From: Desmonostoc vinosum HA7617-LM4 | Lineage (GTDB): Bacteria > Cyanobacteriota > Cyanobacteriia > Cyanobacteriales > Nostocaceae | Reading direction: 5' to 3' | DNA: 64,000 nucleotides | NCBI GenBank assembly: GCA_019359515.1 | Contig: JAHHHC010000005.1 | Span: 62,001 to 126,000, forward strand | Part shown: piece by piece, positions 34,720 to 44,790 of the stretch | How the letters are laid out: each line of letters begins with the position of its first letter | Numbering within the stretch: the stretch's first letter is position 1 | Notes under the pieces: generated by a model | Database searches by the model: none | The model's input: the letters and a program-made list of their open reading frames with translations, nothing else | Told to the model about the DNA's origin: nothing | Program-made: the position numbers and the translations under genes

Positions 34720-35123
34720 CTATAGTAATCCGCTATGATTTTTGAAATTACGCCTAATGTGAATTAAGAGGATGTTTTAAAAGTTTTGGGCGAATATAAT
34801 TCGCTACTACATAAGCGAAATCCATCTCCTTTGGAAAACACGGAAAATCGAGTTCTTGAAACCCACGGAGGTGGGTTTTGTCTGTATAGTCGCGATTTCT
34901 AATCGCCGGGGTTAGTATTAATTTAGACTTTTCAAACAACCTCTAAAAGCTTTAATCTCTGATCGTTGAAATCTAAATTTTAGATTATGCATATAAAAAG
35001 TATGCATAAAGGTAGATGAAAAACAAGTCAAGTAGTAACATAAAATACAATCAGTTTCAATGATTAGCTCGTAAGAAATACTGAAGTTTATCATATTAGA
35101 TAGATGCGGTTACAATATCCTCC
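34720..35123. other. Intergenic region with a TAA-flanked element
   Basis: 34768-34943 is a transposon-like element. The remaining 180 bp before the hybrid kinase is AT-rich with no recognisable gene or motif. Confidence 0.6.
34768..34943. mobile_element. TAA-flanked 176-bp MITE-like element
   Basis: Ends GAGGATGTTTTAAAAGT and (minus strand) GAGGTTGTTTGAAAAGT differ at two of 17 positions; TAA flanks both sides (34765-34767, 34944-34946). A 3-bp target duplication of this kind is usual for IS5-type elements. A degraded relative lies at 8400-8620. Confidence 0.75.
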
Positions 35124-38100
35124 ATGTTGAAAGGCAACCGTTCGCAGAAGCAAAAGATACATCAAATAACCGCGTATTTATTGCTGGCACGAGTTGCAAG
35201 TGCGATCGCTATTTTGGTGGGTAGCTTAGTATTACTTGGCTGGTATTTCGACATTGAATTACTCAAGCAAGGCTTTCCAGGTAGTCTCGCGACAATGAAA
35301 GCAAACACAGCACTGTGTTTTGTGCTATCTGGTGTATCACTGTATCTGTCTTTGGTGAGTAAAAACAAAAATGTCAAACTCCTGACAGTTTTTGCTAGAT
35401 TTTGTGCAATAGCAGTTATCATCATTGCTGGAATCACCCTCAGTCAATATCTGTTTGGTTGGGATTTCCAGATTGATGAGCTGCTTTTTCGGGACTCCCC
35501 TACCAGTATCGCAACATCACATCCGGGGCGAATGGGGTTCAACACAGCACTGGATTTTATGCTAGTTGGCCTAACCCTAGAAATGACGGTACATCAAAAA
35601 ACCTCTCAAAGCTATTGGTACACCCAAATTGTCACTTTAATAGCTGCTGTAATTTCTCTACAAGCACTCATCGGTTATGCCTACAATGTAAGAACTCTCC
35701 ACGGCATTGCTCGCAACACCACATCAATGGCCTTACATACAGCAGTGCTGTTTATATTGCTGTGTATGGGTATTCTCTGGGCACAGACAAAACAGGGCGT
35801 AATGAGGGTAGTTATGGATGATACCTACAGTGGCTTGCTAGCTCGTCGTTTGTTATTGGCGGCGATCGCAGTACCTTTGATATTAGGATGGTTAATTCTC
35901 AAAGGTCATCAATTGGGCCATTACGATGCAGCATTTGCGATATCACTGTTTACTATTGCCCTAATTGTCATTTTCGCCATTTTAATTTGGCAAAGCACAT
36001 TAGTAGTCGAACGCCTGAACCGCCAACGCGAAATCGCTCAAGCATCATTGAGAATTAACGAGGAAAAACTCAAGAGTTTTGTTGACGCCAACATCATTGG
36101 TATTGTCTTTTGTGATGTGTATGGCGGCATCCAACAAGCAAACGACGAATTTCTCAGGATGATTGGTTACTCGCGGGAAGATTTGCTATCTGGTAAGTTA
36201 AGTTGGAGGGAGATCACACCACCAGAATATCTACGCTTAGATGACCAAAGCATTGCCCAGGCAAAGGCAAATATTCGTGGTGCTTGTACTACGCCCTACG
36301 AAAAAGAATATATCCGCAAAGATGGCAGTCATGTCCCAGTTTTAGTTGGTTATGTACTATTAGGAGAACAGCAAGAAGAGGCAGTTGGGTTTATCCTAGA
36401 CTTGAGCGATCGCAAATTTGCAGAAACAGAGCAACAAAAATTAGTATCGCTGATCGAAAATAGCTCTGACTTTATTGGTATTGCCAACTTTGAAGGGCAA
36501 GGTCTCTATCTCAATGATGCAGGTCAAAAGTTAGTTGGGCTAACCAGTTTACAAGCAGCCAGGCAAAAGCAAATATTAGATTTCTTTATGCCTGAAGATC
36601 AAGCCTATGTCCAAGAACATATTCTACCAACTCTGATCAATCAAGGTTTTTGGCATGGAGAATTTCGTTTCTGTAACTTTCAAACTGGTGAAGCAATACC
36701 CGTTGATTACAATGCCTTTGTAGTCAAAGACCACAAAACAGGTCAACCAATTGCTTTAGCAACAGTGACTCGCAACATCACCGAACAAAAGCAAGCTCAA
36801 GAAAGAATATTACAACTCAACAGAGAACTTCAGCGTCGCGTTGCTGAGTTACAAACTTTACTAGAAGTTATTCCGATTGGCATTGGCATTGCCGAAGATC
36901 CAGAATGCCAAACTATCAAAGTCAATCCCGCTTTTGCTAAGCAATTGGGTATATCATCAGAGATTAATGCTTCTTTAAGCGCCCCTACTCAAGAAATTCC
37001 CACAACATTTAAAATTTACCGCGATGGTAGGGAACTTGCACCAGAAGAACTACCTATGCAATACTCAGCGGCTCATGGTATTGAAGTTATCGATTTTGAG
37101 GTTGAGATTATACAGGAAGATGGTAAAATAGTCAATTTATTGGAGTATGTTGCACCCTTGTTTGATGAAGAGGGTAAGACAAGAGGATGTATAGGTGCAT
37201 TTTTAGACATTACATTACGCAAGCAAGCCGAAGAAATCCTCCGCAACCAGCAAAAATGGCTAGAAGATGTGTTAAATCTGATGCCAAGACCATTGCTATT
37301 TATTGAACCGGGAACAGCACGAGTAACTTTTGCTAATCGATCTGCTGACGAATTAGCGGGAGGTGAATTCCCCAAAGGAATACCAGCTCAGGAGTATCAT
37401 ACAGCCTACCACTTCACAAATGCAGTTGGCGATCGCATCCCGAATGAGCAAATGCCAGGAGTGCGAGTTGCGCGGGGTGAACGTCTGGATGGATTAGAAG
37501 TTGACTGGCACACGAATGGCAGCATTCGCTCCTTATTAATATTTGCTGACACTTTGCCAGCAATGCATGGTTATCCCGCAACTTGTGTATTGGTATTTCA
37601 AGATGTCAGCAATCTCAAGCAGGCAGAAAAAGCACTTTCATTAGGCTACAAAAGGCTGCAATTGCTCTGCAACACTGCCAGCGATTTACTCTCAAGTCAG
37701 CAACCAGTGGCATTAATTGAAAGTGTCTTCCACAAACTCAAAGAGCAAATAGGTTTAGATGTGTACTTTAACTATTTGGTCAAAGATAACTCTCAAGTAA
37801 TGCAGCTAGAGTCCTACTATGGTTTTACAGAGGAAATAGCAAAACAAGTTGAGTCGTTGGCATTGGGTCAAGCAGTTTGCGGTACTGTAGCTCAAGAACG
37901 CCGTTCAATTTACGTAGAAAATGTGCAGCAGTCAACAGAACCGAAAGCAGCGTTGATTCGCTCTTTAGGTGTTAATGCTTATTATAGTTATCCCTTAATC
38001 ACACAGGGGCGACTAATGGGCACGCTTTCCTTTGGCAGCCGGACTCGCACTTTCTTTACCGAGAATCAAAAAGGAATAATGCAGGCAGTTTGTGATCAAA

Positions 38101-39479
38101 TTGCGATCGCCATGGAACGTGCAGAATTAATTGCTTCTTTGCAGCAGCAAACCGAACAGTTGCGAGAAGCTAACCGCATGAAGGACGAGTTTCTAGCGAT
38201 ATTGTCTCATGAATTGCGATCGCCCCTCAATGCCATCCTCGGTTGGGCGCAGCTTTTGCATGGTCGTAAACTCAACTCCACTCAAATAGATAGAGCTGTA
38301 GAGACAATCGAGCGTAACGCCAGGGCACAAACCCAACTAGTTGAAGACTTACTAGATATATCACGGATGATTAGAGGCAAGTTGCGTCTGAATGTGCATA
38401 CTTGCGATCTAGTGCCAATTATTGAGTCAGCAATAGAAACTGTCAGCCTAGCCGCCCAAGCCAAGGAAATCGATTTGCAATATGCTCTGATTCCCTTACA
38501 AGCAAACGAAAATCTTGACTTGGGATTGAAGGGAAATCACGAAAATTCCGAATTATTGGCATCAAAATTCAAATTGTGTAGATGTTATGAGGATGGGTTG
38601 CTTCACGAAACTAAAAATTCCAATTCTCAATTCTTAGTGTGCGGTGATGCTGAGCGCTTGCAACAGATTATTTGGAATCTGCTATCTAATGCCATTAAAT
38701 TCACACCCCAAGGTGGTAGGGTAGAAATCAAGCTATCAACGATCAGTGGTCAAGAAAATAACCAGTACCCTCAACCAACTAACATTTACGCTCAAATCCA
38801 AGTAATCGACACAGGCATTGGCATTAGCTCTGAGTTTTTGCCTTACGTCTTTGATCGCTTCCGGCAAGCTGATAGTTCCAGTACCAGACCCTATGGTGGA
38901 CTGGGGCTAGGATTAGCAATTGTACGTCATTTAGTAGAACTGCATGGCGGGAACATCTACGTAGACAGTCCAGGTAAGAATCAAGGAGCAACCTTTACAG
39001 TTCAACTGCCACTTTTGCCACCTAGTTTTGAAGTTATTTCCACCCAACAGACAACACAAGCAAGTTCTACTCCTCAATCCTTTTATCCATCTTTGTTGGG
39101 TATACGGGTGCTAGTTGTAGAACACGAAGTTGACACCCGTAAATTTATCGCCACAGTCCTCGAACAGTGCCAAGCCGATGTGCAAGCAGTAGAATCAGTC
39201 CCAGAAGCATTAGAGGTAATTCAACAATGGAAACCAAATGTTTTAGTTAGCGATATTGAATTACCCCAAGAGAATGGCTACTCCTTAATCCGCAAATTGC
39301 GATCGCAACCTCCAGAACAAGGGGGCAGAATCCCCGCAGCAGCAATCACAGCCCATACCAACACAGAAAATCGCGTGCGAGTCATACAGGAAGGTTATCA
39401 ACTGCATTTACCTAAACCCATCGATCCAACTGAGTTAGCTATAGTCATTGCAAGCCTCGTTGAGCGTTCACACTCCTAA
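35124..39479 (+). CDS. Membrane hybrid histidine kinase with PAS/GAF sensors and receiver domain
   Basis: 1451 residues. The N-terminal third (about 20-300) holds a set of predicted membrane helices. Four PAS-like domains follow (about 305-835), then GAF (about 845-1000), HisKA with His1029 in ILSHELRSPLNA, HATPase with NAIKF, DTGIGIS and GLGLGLAIV, and a C-terminal receiver with Asp1377 in LVSDIELPQENG and Lys in LPKPID. The receiver's usual acidic pair is changed (VVEHEVD instead of VDDE), which may weaken phosphorylation. Between HisKA and HATPase lies an unusual insert of about 45 residues (around 38500-38640). Confidence 0.92.
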   Translation: MLKGNRSQKQKIHQITAYLLLARVASAIAILVGSLVLLGWYFDIELLKQGFPGSLATMKANTALCFVLSGVSLYLSLVSKNKNVKLLTVFARFCAIAVIIIAGITLSQYLFGWDFQIDELLFRDSPTSIATSHPGRMGFNTALDFMLVGLTLEMTVHQKTSQSYWYTQIVTLIAAVISLQALIGYAYNVRTLHGIARNTTSMALHTAVLFILLCMGILWAQTKQGVMRVVMDDTYSGLLARRLLLAAIAVPLILGWLILKGHQLGHYDAAFAISLFTIALIVIFAILIWQSTLVVERLNRQREIAQASLRINEEKLKSFVDANIIGIVFCDVYGGIQQANDEFLRMIGYSREDLLSGKLSWREITPPEYLRLDDQSIAQAKANIRGACTTPYEKEYIRKDGSHVPVLVGYVLLGEQQEEAVGFILDLSDRKFAETEQQKLVSLIENSSDFIGIANFEGQGLYLNDAGQKLVGLTSLQAARQKQILDFFMPEDQAYVQEHILPTLINQGFWHGEFRFCNFQTGEAIPVDYNAFVVKDHKTGQPIALATVTRNITEQKQAQERILQLNRELQRRVAELQTLLEVIPIGIGIAEDPECQTIKVNPAFAKQLGISSEINASLSAPTQEIPTTFKIYRDGRELAPEELPMQYSAAHGIEVIDFEVEIIQEDGKIVNLLEYVAPLFDEEGKTRGCIGAFLDITLRKQAEEILRNQQKWLEDVLNLMPRPLLFIEPGTARVTFANRSADELAGGEFPKGIPAQEYHTAYHFTNAVGDRIPNEQMPGVRVARGERLDGLEVDWHTNGSIRSLLIFADTLPAMHGYPATCVLVFQDVSNLKQAEKALSLGYKRLQLLCNTASDLLSSQQPVALIESVFHKLKEQIGLDVYFNYLVKDNSQVMQLESYYGFTEEIAKQVESLALGQAVCGTVAQERRSIYVENVQQSTEPKAALIRSLGVNAYYSYPLITQGRLMGTLSFGSRTRTFFTENQKGIMQAVCDQIAIAMERAELIASLQQQTEQLREANRMKDEFLAILSHELRSPLNAILGWAQLLHGRKLNSTQIDRAVETIERNARAQTQLVEDLLDISRMIRGKLRLNVHTCDLVPIIESAIETVSLAAQAKEIDLQYALIPLQANENLDLGLKGNHENSELLASKFKLCRCYEDGLLHETKNSNSQFLVCGDAERLQQIIWNLLSNAIKFTPQGGRVEIKLSTISGQENNQYPQPTNIYAQIQVIDTGIGISSEFLPYVFDRFRQADSSSTRPYGGLGLGLAIVRHLVELHGGNIYVDSPGKNQGATFTVQLPLLPPSFEVISTQQTTQASSTPQSFYPSLLGIRVLVVEHEVDTRKFIATVLEQCQADVQAVESVPEALEVIQQWKPNVLVSDIELPQENGYSLIRKLRSQPPEQGGRIPAAAITAHTNTENRVRVIQEGYQLHLPKPIDPTELAIVIASLVERSHS

Positions 39480-40067
39480 ATCTCAACTGAAACTAATTGT
39501 GATTTGACCTGGAATAGTCTTTTGTTTTTCACTCAAAGCTCACTTTTTTCTAATTCATAAGACATAATTACATACTTTTCGTCTGATAAATTATTAGTTT
39601 TTCGCTCTACTCTCGTAGCGCAGATAGCCTATTTACAATTTATTATGAGTTTTTATATGAGTTTTCGGATTTTTTAAGAGGTAATAGGGAAATACTCCTA
39701 ATTTTAATTAGGAGATTTGGAGAATGACACATTGAAACTTTGTGGCTTAGCCATCTGTTTTCATAATTAAATTTAGTTGCTCTGAAACCCAATATTCAAG
39801 CAGGTTTTCAAACCTGTTTCCTTTTACCTGTCTGTTGGCGTAGCCTCTCACAGAGAAGGGCTTGGTCAACAAAAAAATAAATTATCTCATTTTGAGAATA
39901 ATTATTAGATTATTCTTACTGCTTCCCATGCCCCTCAAAGCAATGAGACAACTTTTTAGTTATAAGTCCCTAAAAGCTGCTTCCGAAATAGAAGATTTAC
40001 AAGTTGTATTTAAGCTTCAACTCAAATGAATGTAATTAAAAAGCAGTATTCTGCAAATTGATATCAT
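39480..40067. other. Intergenic region, 588 bp
   Basis: AT-rich; a small hairpin CAGGTTT-TC-AAACCTG at 39801-39816. No gene or regulatory motif that I can support. Confidence 0.55.
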
Positions 40068-40673
40068 ATGATTGCTTTAACAAAAACATTTACAAAAAAA
40101 GTAGTAATCGAATCACTACAGTTCGAGAAGATTGACTTAAGTAGCTCAAAGCGAGCTTATTTTTTGCAAGAAGTGATCGAAAGCTTAGAATGTGGAGTAT
40201 TAATTTTAACTGAAGTCGGCGAAGTAGTTTATGCTAATGCAACTGCTTATCGCCTTTGTTGTCAATTAAATCAAAACAAATTCGAGCCAAAATTTTTACC
40301 GCCAGTCATTTGGCATTTATGTGAATCATTGCTTGCTCGTCAGAGTCGTTTTTCCGACCTCATCATTATTTCAGACGAAATTGTACTTGATAAGTCAAGT
40401 ATTTTTCGGATTCGAGTCAGATTAGTAAAGTTAGAAGCATTTAAGGCCACTTGTTTATTAGTGACCATAGAAAACAAGTATGAATCTCTAAAAAGTGTTG
40501 CACTCACTGAAGTAAGAAAATTTGATTTGACACCGCGAGAAGCTGAAATTTGGTTTCTTTACAGAAGTAATCACAGCTATAAAGAGATTGCTAGTCAGCT
40601 ATGTATTACCTTAAATACAGTGAAAAAGCATATGAAAAATATTCATGCTAAACGGCAAGCATTTCTGTGTTGA
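40068..40673 (+). CDS. PAS-like/LuxR-type transcriptional regulator
   Basis: 201 residues. The N-terminal part (about 25-140) has a PAS-like pattern (LQEVIESLECGVLILTEVGE, VVYANATAYRLC). The C-terminal LuxR helix-turn-helix has LTPREAEIWFLYRSNHSYKE and ITLNTVKKHMKNIHAKR. There is no receiver domain, so it is not a classical response regulator; it may respond directly to a ligand. The C terminus stops soon after the recognition helix, slightly shorter than typical. It stands alone downstream of the hybrid kinase, separated by 588 bp. Confidence 0.85.
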   Translation: MIALTKTFTKKVVIESLQFEKIDLSSSKRAYFLQEVIESLECGVLILTEVGEVVYANATAYRLCCQLNQNKFEPKFLPPVIWHLCESLLARQSRFSDLIIISDEIVLDKSSIFRIRVRLVKLEAFKATCLLVTIENKYESLKSVALTEVRKFDLTPREAEIWFLYRSNHSYKEIASQLCITLNTVKKHMKNIHAKRQAFLC

Positions 40674-40717
40674 AAATTGGGGAATTGTTTAATAGTTTTG
40701 ATTTAATTCAATTTTTT

Positions 40718-41194
40718 CTATGGATTTGCTGGAGCTTGTTGCAAGCGTAACAATGTTTTGTAAATCTGCTGTTTTAAATTATCATTATTTTGTGCTTCTA
40801 TAGTAATTTTGTTGAACCTGGCAATACTTAATCCATTATCTTCAACTATTTTTTGGGAACGGTTACAGTAATCTACTGCAATATCTTGAGCCTTTTTTGG
40901 TAAGCTCCTGATACTATTAGGATCATTGCAAACAATCTTGGGGATGTCTCCACTGCCAATAATTTTCTTAATTTCTTCAAAAGCATGTTGACGAGAGGGT
41001 TCCATTGCTAGCACTGCTTGAGCGTAGCTGTTGATTTCAGTATTGTTAATTGTTAAAGTTTGAGCGTCAACTTTGAAATTCCAGAACAAAACATGAGAAA
41101 ACAAACCCAAAGTAGCTATGATGCCGAATAGTAACGATTGGGAATGCATATGCTTTTGACTAGACCGGAAAAAGAAATAGAAAATTGTCTTCAT
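40718..41194 (-). CDS. DUF4168-type exported protein
   Basis: 158 residues with an N-terminal hydrophobic segment (LLFGIIATLGLFSHVLFWNF) and a mature domain resembling DUF4168: YAQAVLAMEPSRQHAFEEI, then a Cys pair (IVCNDP...VDYCNRS) and a final helix NNDNLKQQIYKTLLRLQ. The function of this domain is unknown. An alternative ATG at 41149 would shorten the N terminus while keeping the membrane segment. It converges with the LuxR-type gene. Confidence 0.75.
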   Translation of the reverse strand: MKTIFYFFFRSSQKHMHSQSLLFGIIATLGLFSHVLFWNFKVDAQTLTINNTEINSYAQAVLAMEPSRQHAFEEIKKIIGSGDIPKIVCNDPNSIRSLPKKAQDIAVDYCNRSQKIVEDNGLSIARFNKITIEAQNNDNLKQQIYKTLLRLQQAPANP

Positions 41195-41302
41195 ATAGTA
41201 CGTGATATAGAAATGCAGTAGAGATATGTCAATGAGTTTGAATTATTTTAAGAGTAGGAAGTTCCAAAAAATGTCTAATCTAGTAAATTTTTATATTTCT
41301 TG

Positions 41303-42292
41303 TCAACTTCCTCGACATATTTGACAAAGTTCAATCACTTTAGTTTGGAGTGTAGAAATTTCAGCAGCGCCTTGCTTGAGACTAACTTCTAACTCTAATA
41401 TTAAGGGTAGGCAGGCAAGTAGCTGCTCTAGCGAAAGTAATTTAATTTCTTGCTGTAAGAAGTAGATACGCTTGGGGTTACTGATATCGATCACTTTAGC
41501 GATCGCTTGTGGATTCCGTTCACCACTTTCCATCATCAGCTTCACCCATAGCCAGGTGCGAAATTGATTAATCAATGTGGCAACGATCCGTAATCCAGAC
41601 TCAGAAGCGTTGATGAGTTCCGTCAAGGTTGCCAAAGCTTTGCCTGTGTCTCCTGTCCTAATTGCTGCTGCCAATTGTAGACTATTTTGAGTAGTATTTT
41701 TTACTAACCTACTAACTACATCTACGTCTAACGCTTTGTTACTACCTTCGGCGTATAAACGTAGCTTCTCCATTTCATTGTAGAGGAGTCGTGTGTCATT
41801 GCCCACAGATTCTGCTAATAATTCCGCCGTCCGGGTAGTCAGTTTCACGCCTACAGCTTGAGCAACGTGATTAACAGATTGCACTAATAATTCTGTTTTC
41901 CAAGGTGGAATCAATGGAAATTCCCGAAATTCAACGGCAAATTGTTTCAGTATTTTCGTGGATTTGAGGCGTTCATCTGGTTTGTTACGGCTAGTGAGCA
42001 ACAAAAACGAATTTTCGGGAATTACTGGCAAAGTCCTTGTTAATTCTGCAAATATATCATCTGCACAGTGCTGGCAAACAGTTGTATTAGGCAACCACAC
42101 CAAGCGACCACCAGCACCAAAAGTTGGTGTCATAGCCTGGTTTAACCCTTGGATCACAGCATCAGGTTGATCAGGTGAGAATACAGTATAGTTAAAACTT
42201 ATCCATTGAGCATCAAGGACGCGATCGCGCAAAACAGTAACCGCTTTTTCTATAGCAAAATCATCTTCACCCCAATAGATATGAATTGGCAT
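41303..42292 (-). CDS. holA: DNA polymerase III subunit delta
   Basis: HolA is the clamp-loader subunit that opens the sliding clamp. The 329-residue protein begins MPIHIYWGEDDFAIEKAV, the usual start of the family, and carries SFLLLTSRNKPDERLKSTK, LTTRTAELLAESVGNDTR, LYNEMEKLRLYA and a C-terminal collar-like helical region. The ATG at 42292 is preferred; the frame upstream is coded by ATGAGG/CAAATGACAA repeats. It is divergent from the 2H-phosphoesterase-like gene. Confidence 0.92.
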   Translation of the reverse strand: MPIHIYWGEDDFAIEKAVTVLRDRVLDAQWISFNYTVFSPDQPDAVIQGLNQAMTPTFGAGGRLVWLPNTTVCQHCADDIFAELTRTLPVIPENSFLLLTSRNKPDERLKSTKILKQFAVEFREFPLIPPWKTELLVQSVNHVAQAVGVKLTTRTAELLAESVGNDTRLLYNEMEKLRLYAEGSNKALDVDVVSRLVKNTTQNSLQLAAAIRTGDTGKALATLTELINASESGLRIVATLINQFRTWLWVKLMMESGERNPQAIAKVIDISNPKRIYFLQQEIKLLSLEQLLACLPLILELEVSLKQGAAEISTLQTKVIELCQICRGS

Positions 42293-42453
42293 AGCGAAAC
42301 TCCTGTCAAGATGAGGGGATGAGGAAGATGAGGGAGACAAATGACAAATGACAAAGGACAATTCCCAAAAAACCTAAATACTTTTTAAATCACTTAGTTA
42401 TTCTGAATAATTTTCCCTAAAATCTATCCAGTGACAGCATGAGGCTATGAAGA

Positions 42454-43251
42454 TTGGACGACAACTATCAAACTTACTTAAATCGGTTGGCACGAATGAC
42501 GCTGCCAGAGGCTCACAGATCCCAAGTTCAGCATATCCAGGAATCTTTTAAATTTCAGCCCTCCTCTGGGTTAAGACAAGCAGCGCCCTTTCCTGGCTAT
42601 ACATTAATTACTCCACCTGCGGAAGAATCATCAGATAACTCTGCTTTTTACAGGAAGTTACAGACTTACCAACAGGAACTTTCGCAGTTACCTGTAAATC
42701 ATAATTTGATTGTAACTGTACCTCCAACTAGCTTTCATCTGACTTTGGCAGATTTAATTTGGGATAGTGCTTACCTTGATGCATGTAACAAAAATCCCAA
42801 ATTTGAAGAAGAATTACACTCTTGCTTCACTGAAATTTTTCAGCAGTATCAACAATCGATGACAAAACTCACTCATGCGATTCGATGGCAAATGCTAGGA
42901 CTGATACTGATGCCAAGAGCTGTAGCAGTTTGTTTAGTACCACAAGATGAACGATGCTACGAGGAAATTATTAAATTTCGTCGCACAATATATCAAAATC
43001 CCAAATTAATTGCTTTGGGTATTGAGCAACATTATCATTTCACAGCCCACATTACGTTAGCCTATTTTGGAGAGATTTCCCCCGATTTAAACCGCTCAAG
43101 CTTTAGCACCATGCTTTCTGAGTTGAATCAACAATGGTTGTTGAATTTGCCAGAATTTTCAATCAACCGTGTTGAACTACGCAAGTTTGATGATATGACA
43201 CGCTATTTTCGTGAACCGAACTGGCCGAGTTTAGATTTTTCAATCCCATAG
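42454..43251 (+). CDS. 2H phosphoesterase-like (DUF1868-type) protein
   Basis: 265 residues. Two H-h-T motifs, FHLTLADL (about residue 110) and HFTAHITLAYFG (about 215), fit the 2H phosphoesterase superfamily, which includes RNA ligase/cyclic phosphodiesterases. The actual substrate is unknown. The start is a TTG (42454) nine bases after GAGG; an in-frame stop lies two codons upstream, and a nearby ATG at 42447 is in another frame. A start at the ATG at 42496 would remove a conserved-looking N terminus. tilS follows on the same strand. Confidence 0.72.
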   Translation: MDDNYQTYLNRLARMTLPEAHRSQVQHIQESFKFQPSSGLRQAAPFPGYTLITPPAEESSDNSAFYRKLQTYQQELSQLPVNHNLIVTVPPTSFHLTLADLIWDSAYLDACNKNPKFEEELHSCFTEIFQQYQQSMTKLTHAIRWQMLGLILMPRAVAVCLVPQDERCYEEIIKFRRTIYQNPKLIALGIEQHYHFTAHITLAYFGEISPDLNRSSFSTMLSELNQQWLLNLPEFSINRVELRKFDDMTRYFREPNWPSLDFSIP

Positions 43252-43299
43252 AGTAGATCATGGGAGATGAGGGGGATGAGGGAGTGAGGGAGTGAAGGA

Positions 43300-43381
43300 G
43301 AAAATTTCTCCCCGTCTCCCCGTCTCCCCGTCCCCGCGTCCCAATCCCCAGTCCCCAATCCCCAATCCCCAGTCCCCAAAA
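43300..43381. repeat. Heptamer repeats upstream of tilS
   Basis: CCCCGTCTCCCCGTC followed by CCCCAGT/CCCCAAT heptamers (43340-43378), the reverse complement of the type at 15340. They run up to the tilS start codon and leave no recognisable ribosome-binding site. Confidence 0.85.
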
Positions 43382-44377
43382 ATGGTGTGGACTTACTTAC
43401 ATGCAAAAATACACCGTACCATCCGATCGCGCCACTTATTGAAGCGCAATCAACAGCTATTAGTAGCTGTTTCCGGTGGGCAAGATTCTCTGTGCTTAAT
43501 TAAGTTACTGTTAGATTTACAACCAAAATGGGAATGGAATTTAGGTATTGCTCATTGCGATCATCGCTGGCGTCCCGACTCTCAAGCCAATGCTGATCAC
43601 GTCGCCAATTTAGCCCAAAATTGGGGTGTATCATTTTATTTAGAAACAGCTACACAGCCCTTAAATAGTGAAGCTACAGCACGCGATTGGCGCTATCAAG
43701 CTTTAAGCGCGATCGCCCAAGCCAACAATTATCAATATATCGTCACAGGACACACAGCCAGCGATCGCGCCGAAACTCTCGTCTACAACTTAATGCGCGG
43801 TACTGGTGCTGATGGTTTGCAAGCTTTAACTTGGCAACGCCCGCTCAATGCTGACATCATGCTAGTGCGTCCACTTTTAGAAATCACACGCCAGCAAACA
43901 GAGCAATTTTGTCAAGAGTTTCAGTTGCCAATTTGGGAAGATTCCACTAATCAAGATTTGAAATACGCCCGCAACCGTATTCGCCAAGAACTAATCCCAT
44001 ATTTACAAGCAAATTTTAACCCTCAAGTCGAAGCAGCCTTAGCCCAAACAGCAGAACTGCTACAAGCAGAAGTGGAATATTTAGAAACTGCGGCGGAACA
44101 GTTGCGGCAAGAGGCGATGAGTTGGGGAATTGAGAACTCCTGTGCATCTTTGCCTTTGAGGTTAAATCGTCGGGTGTTGCAAAAAGCACCATTGGCTTTG
44201 CAGCGTCGGGTAATGCGTCAGGTATTGCAACAAATACTGAATGATGCGCCCAGTTTTGAACACATCGAGAAATTAACAGCCTTAGTTTTAGCGCCAAATC
44301 GTTCACAAACAGATCCATTTCCCGGTGGGGCGATCGCTCAAGTAGAGGGTGACTGGATTTGCTTGCATAAATCTTGA
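43382..44377 (+). CDS. tilS: tRNA(Ile)-lysidine synthetase
   Basis: TilS adds lysidine at C34 of the CAU-anticodon isoleucine tRNA so that it reads AUA. The 331-residue protein has the ATP-pyrophosphatase P-loop SGGQDS (31-36), IAHCDHRWR, VTGHTASDRAETLV, and RNRIRQELIPYL. The ATG at 43382 gives the normal start MVWTYLHAKIHRTIR; upstream codons are repeat-derived. The DUF4278 gene follows about 60 bp downstream. Confidence 0.94.
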   Translation: MVWTYLHAKIHRTIRSRHLLKRNQQLLVAVSGGQDSLCLIKLLLDLQPKWEWNLGIAHCDHRWRPDSQANADHVANLAQNWGVSFYLETATQPLNSEATARDWRYQALSAIAQANNYQYIVTGHTASDRAETLVYNLMRGTGADGLQALTWQRPLNADIMLVRPLLEITRQQTEQFCQEFQLPIWEDSTNQDLKYARNRIRQELIPYLQANFNPQVEAALAQTAELLQAEVEYLETAAEQLRQEAMSWGIENSCASLPLRLNRRVLQKAPLALQRRVMRQVLQQILNDAPSFEHIEKLTALVLAPNRSQTDPFPGGAIAQVEGDWICLHKS

Positions 44378-44439
44378 ATCGACATCTGATAAATATATGT
44401 GCAGTTCATATTACAAGCAAATATTCAGGAGAAAAAAAT

Positions 44440-44739
44440 ATGAAACTTTACTACCGTGGTTTGAGCTATGAATATGACCCCAGCAAGCAAACAAAACAAC
44501 CATTTCAAACAATTGTTCGGGAATCAGAACCAGCTTATAACTTAATGTACCGTGGTATTAGTTATCATGTTAATCCCAATATAAAATCGGCTACAAATTC
44601 TTTGCTAACGAAGACTCACAAATTGATTTACAGAGGAATTACATACCTAGTAAATAAAACTGTACAAGCAGAAGTTAACCTAGTTAGTCAACCAGCGAAT
44701 ACTTCCAAGATTGAGATGTCTGTCGGCAGTTTTGGGTAA
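44440..44739 (+). CDS. DUF4278-type small protein with three YRG repeats
   Basis: 99 residues. Three repeats of the pattern [LM]xYRGxxY (LYYRGLSYEYD, LMYRGISYHVN, LIYRGITYLVN) match the DUF4278 domain found widely in cyanobacteria. Function unknown; no signal or membrane segment. AGGAG precedes the ATG at 44440 with good spacing, which decides this start over an upstream one that overlaps tilS. A strong terminator follows. Confidence 0.85.
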   Translation: MKLYYRGLSYEYDPSKQTKQPFQTIVRESEPAYNLMYRGISYHVNPNIKSATNSLLTKTHKLIYRGITYLVNKTVQAEVNLVSQPANTSKIEMSVGSFG

Positions 44740-44790
44740 GTGTATTTCTAATTAGAAAGAATAAGAAAAACCCTAAATTTGAAAAAATAA

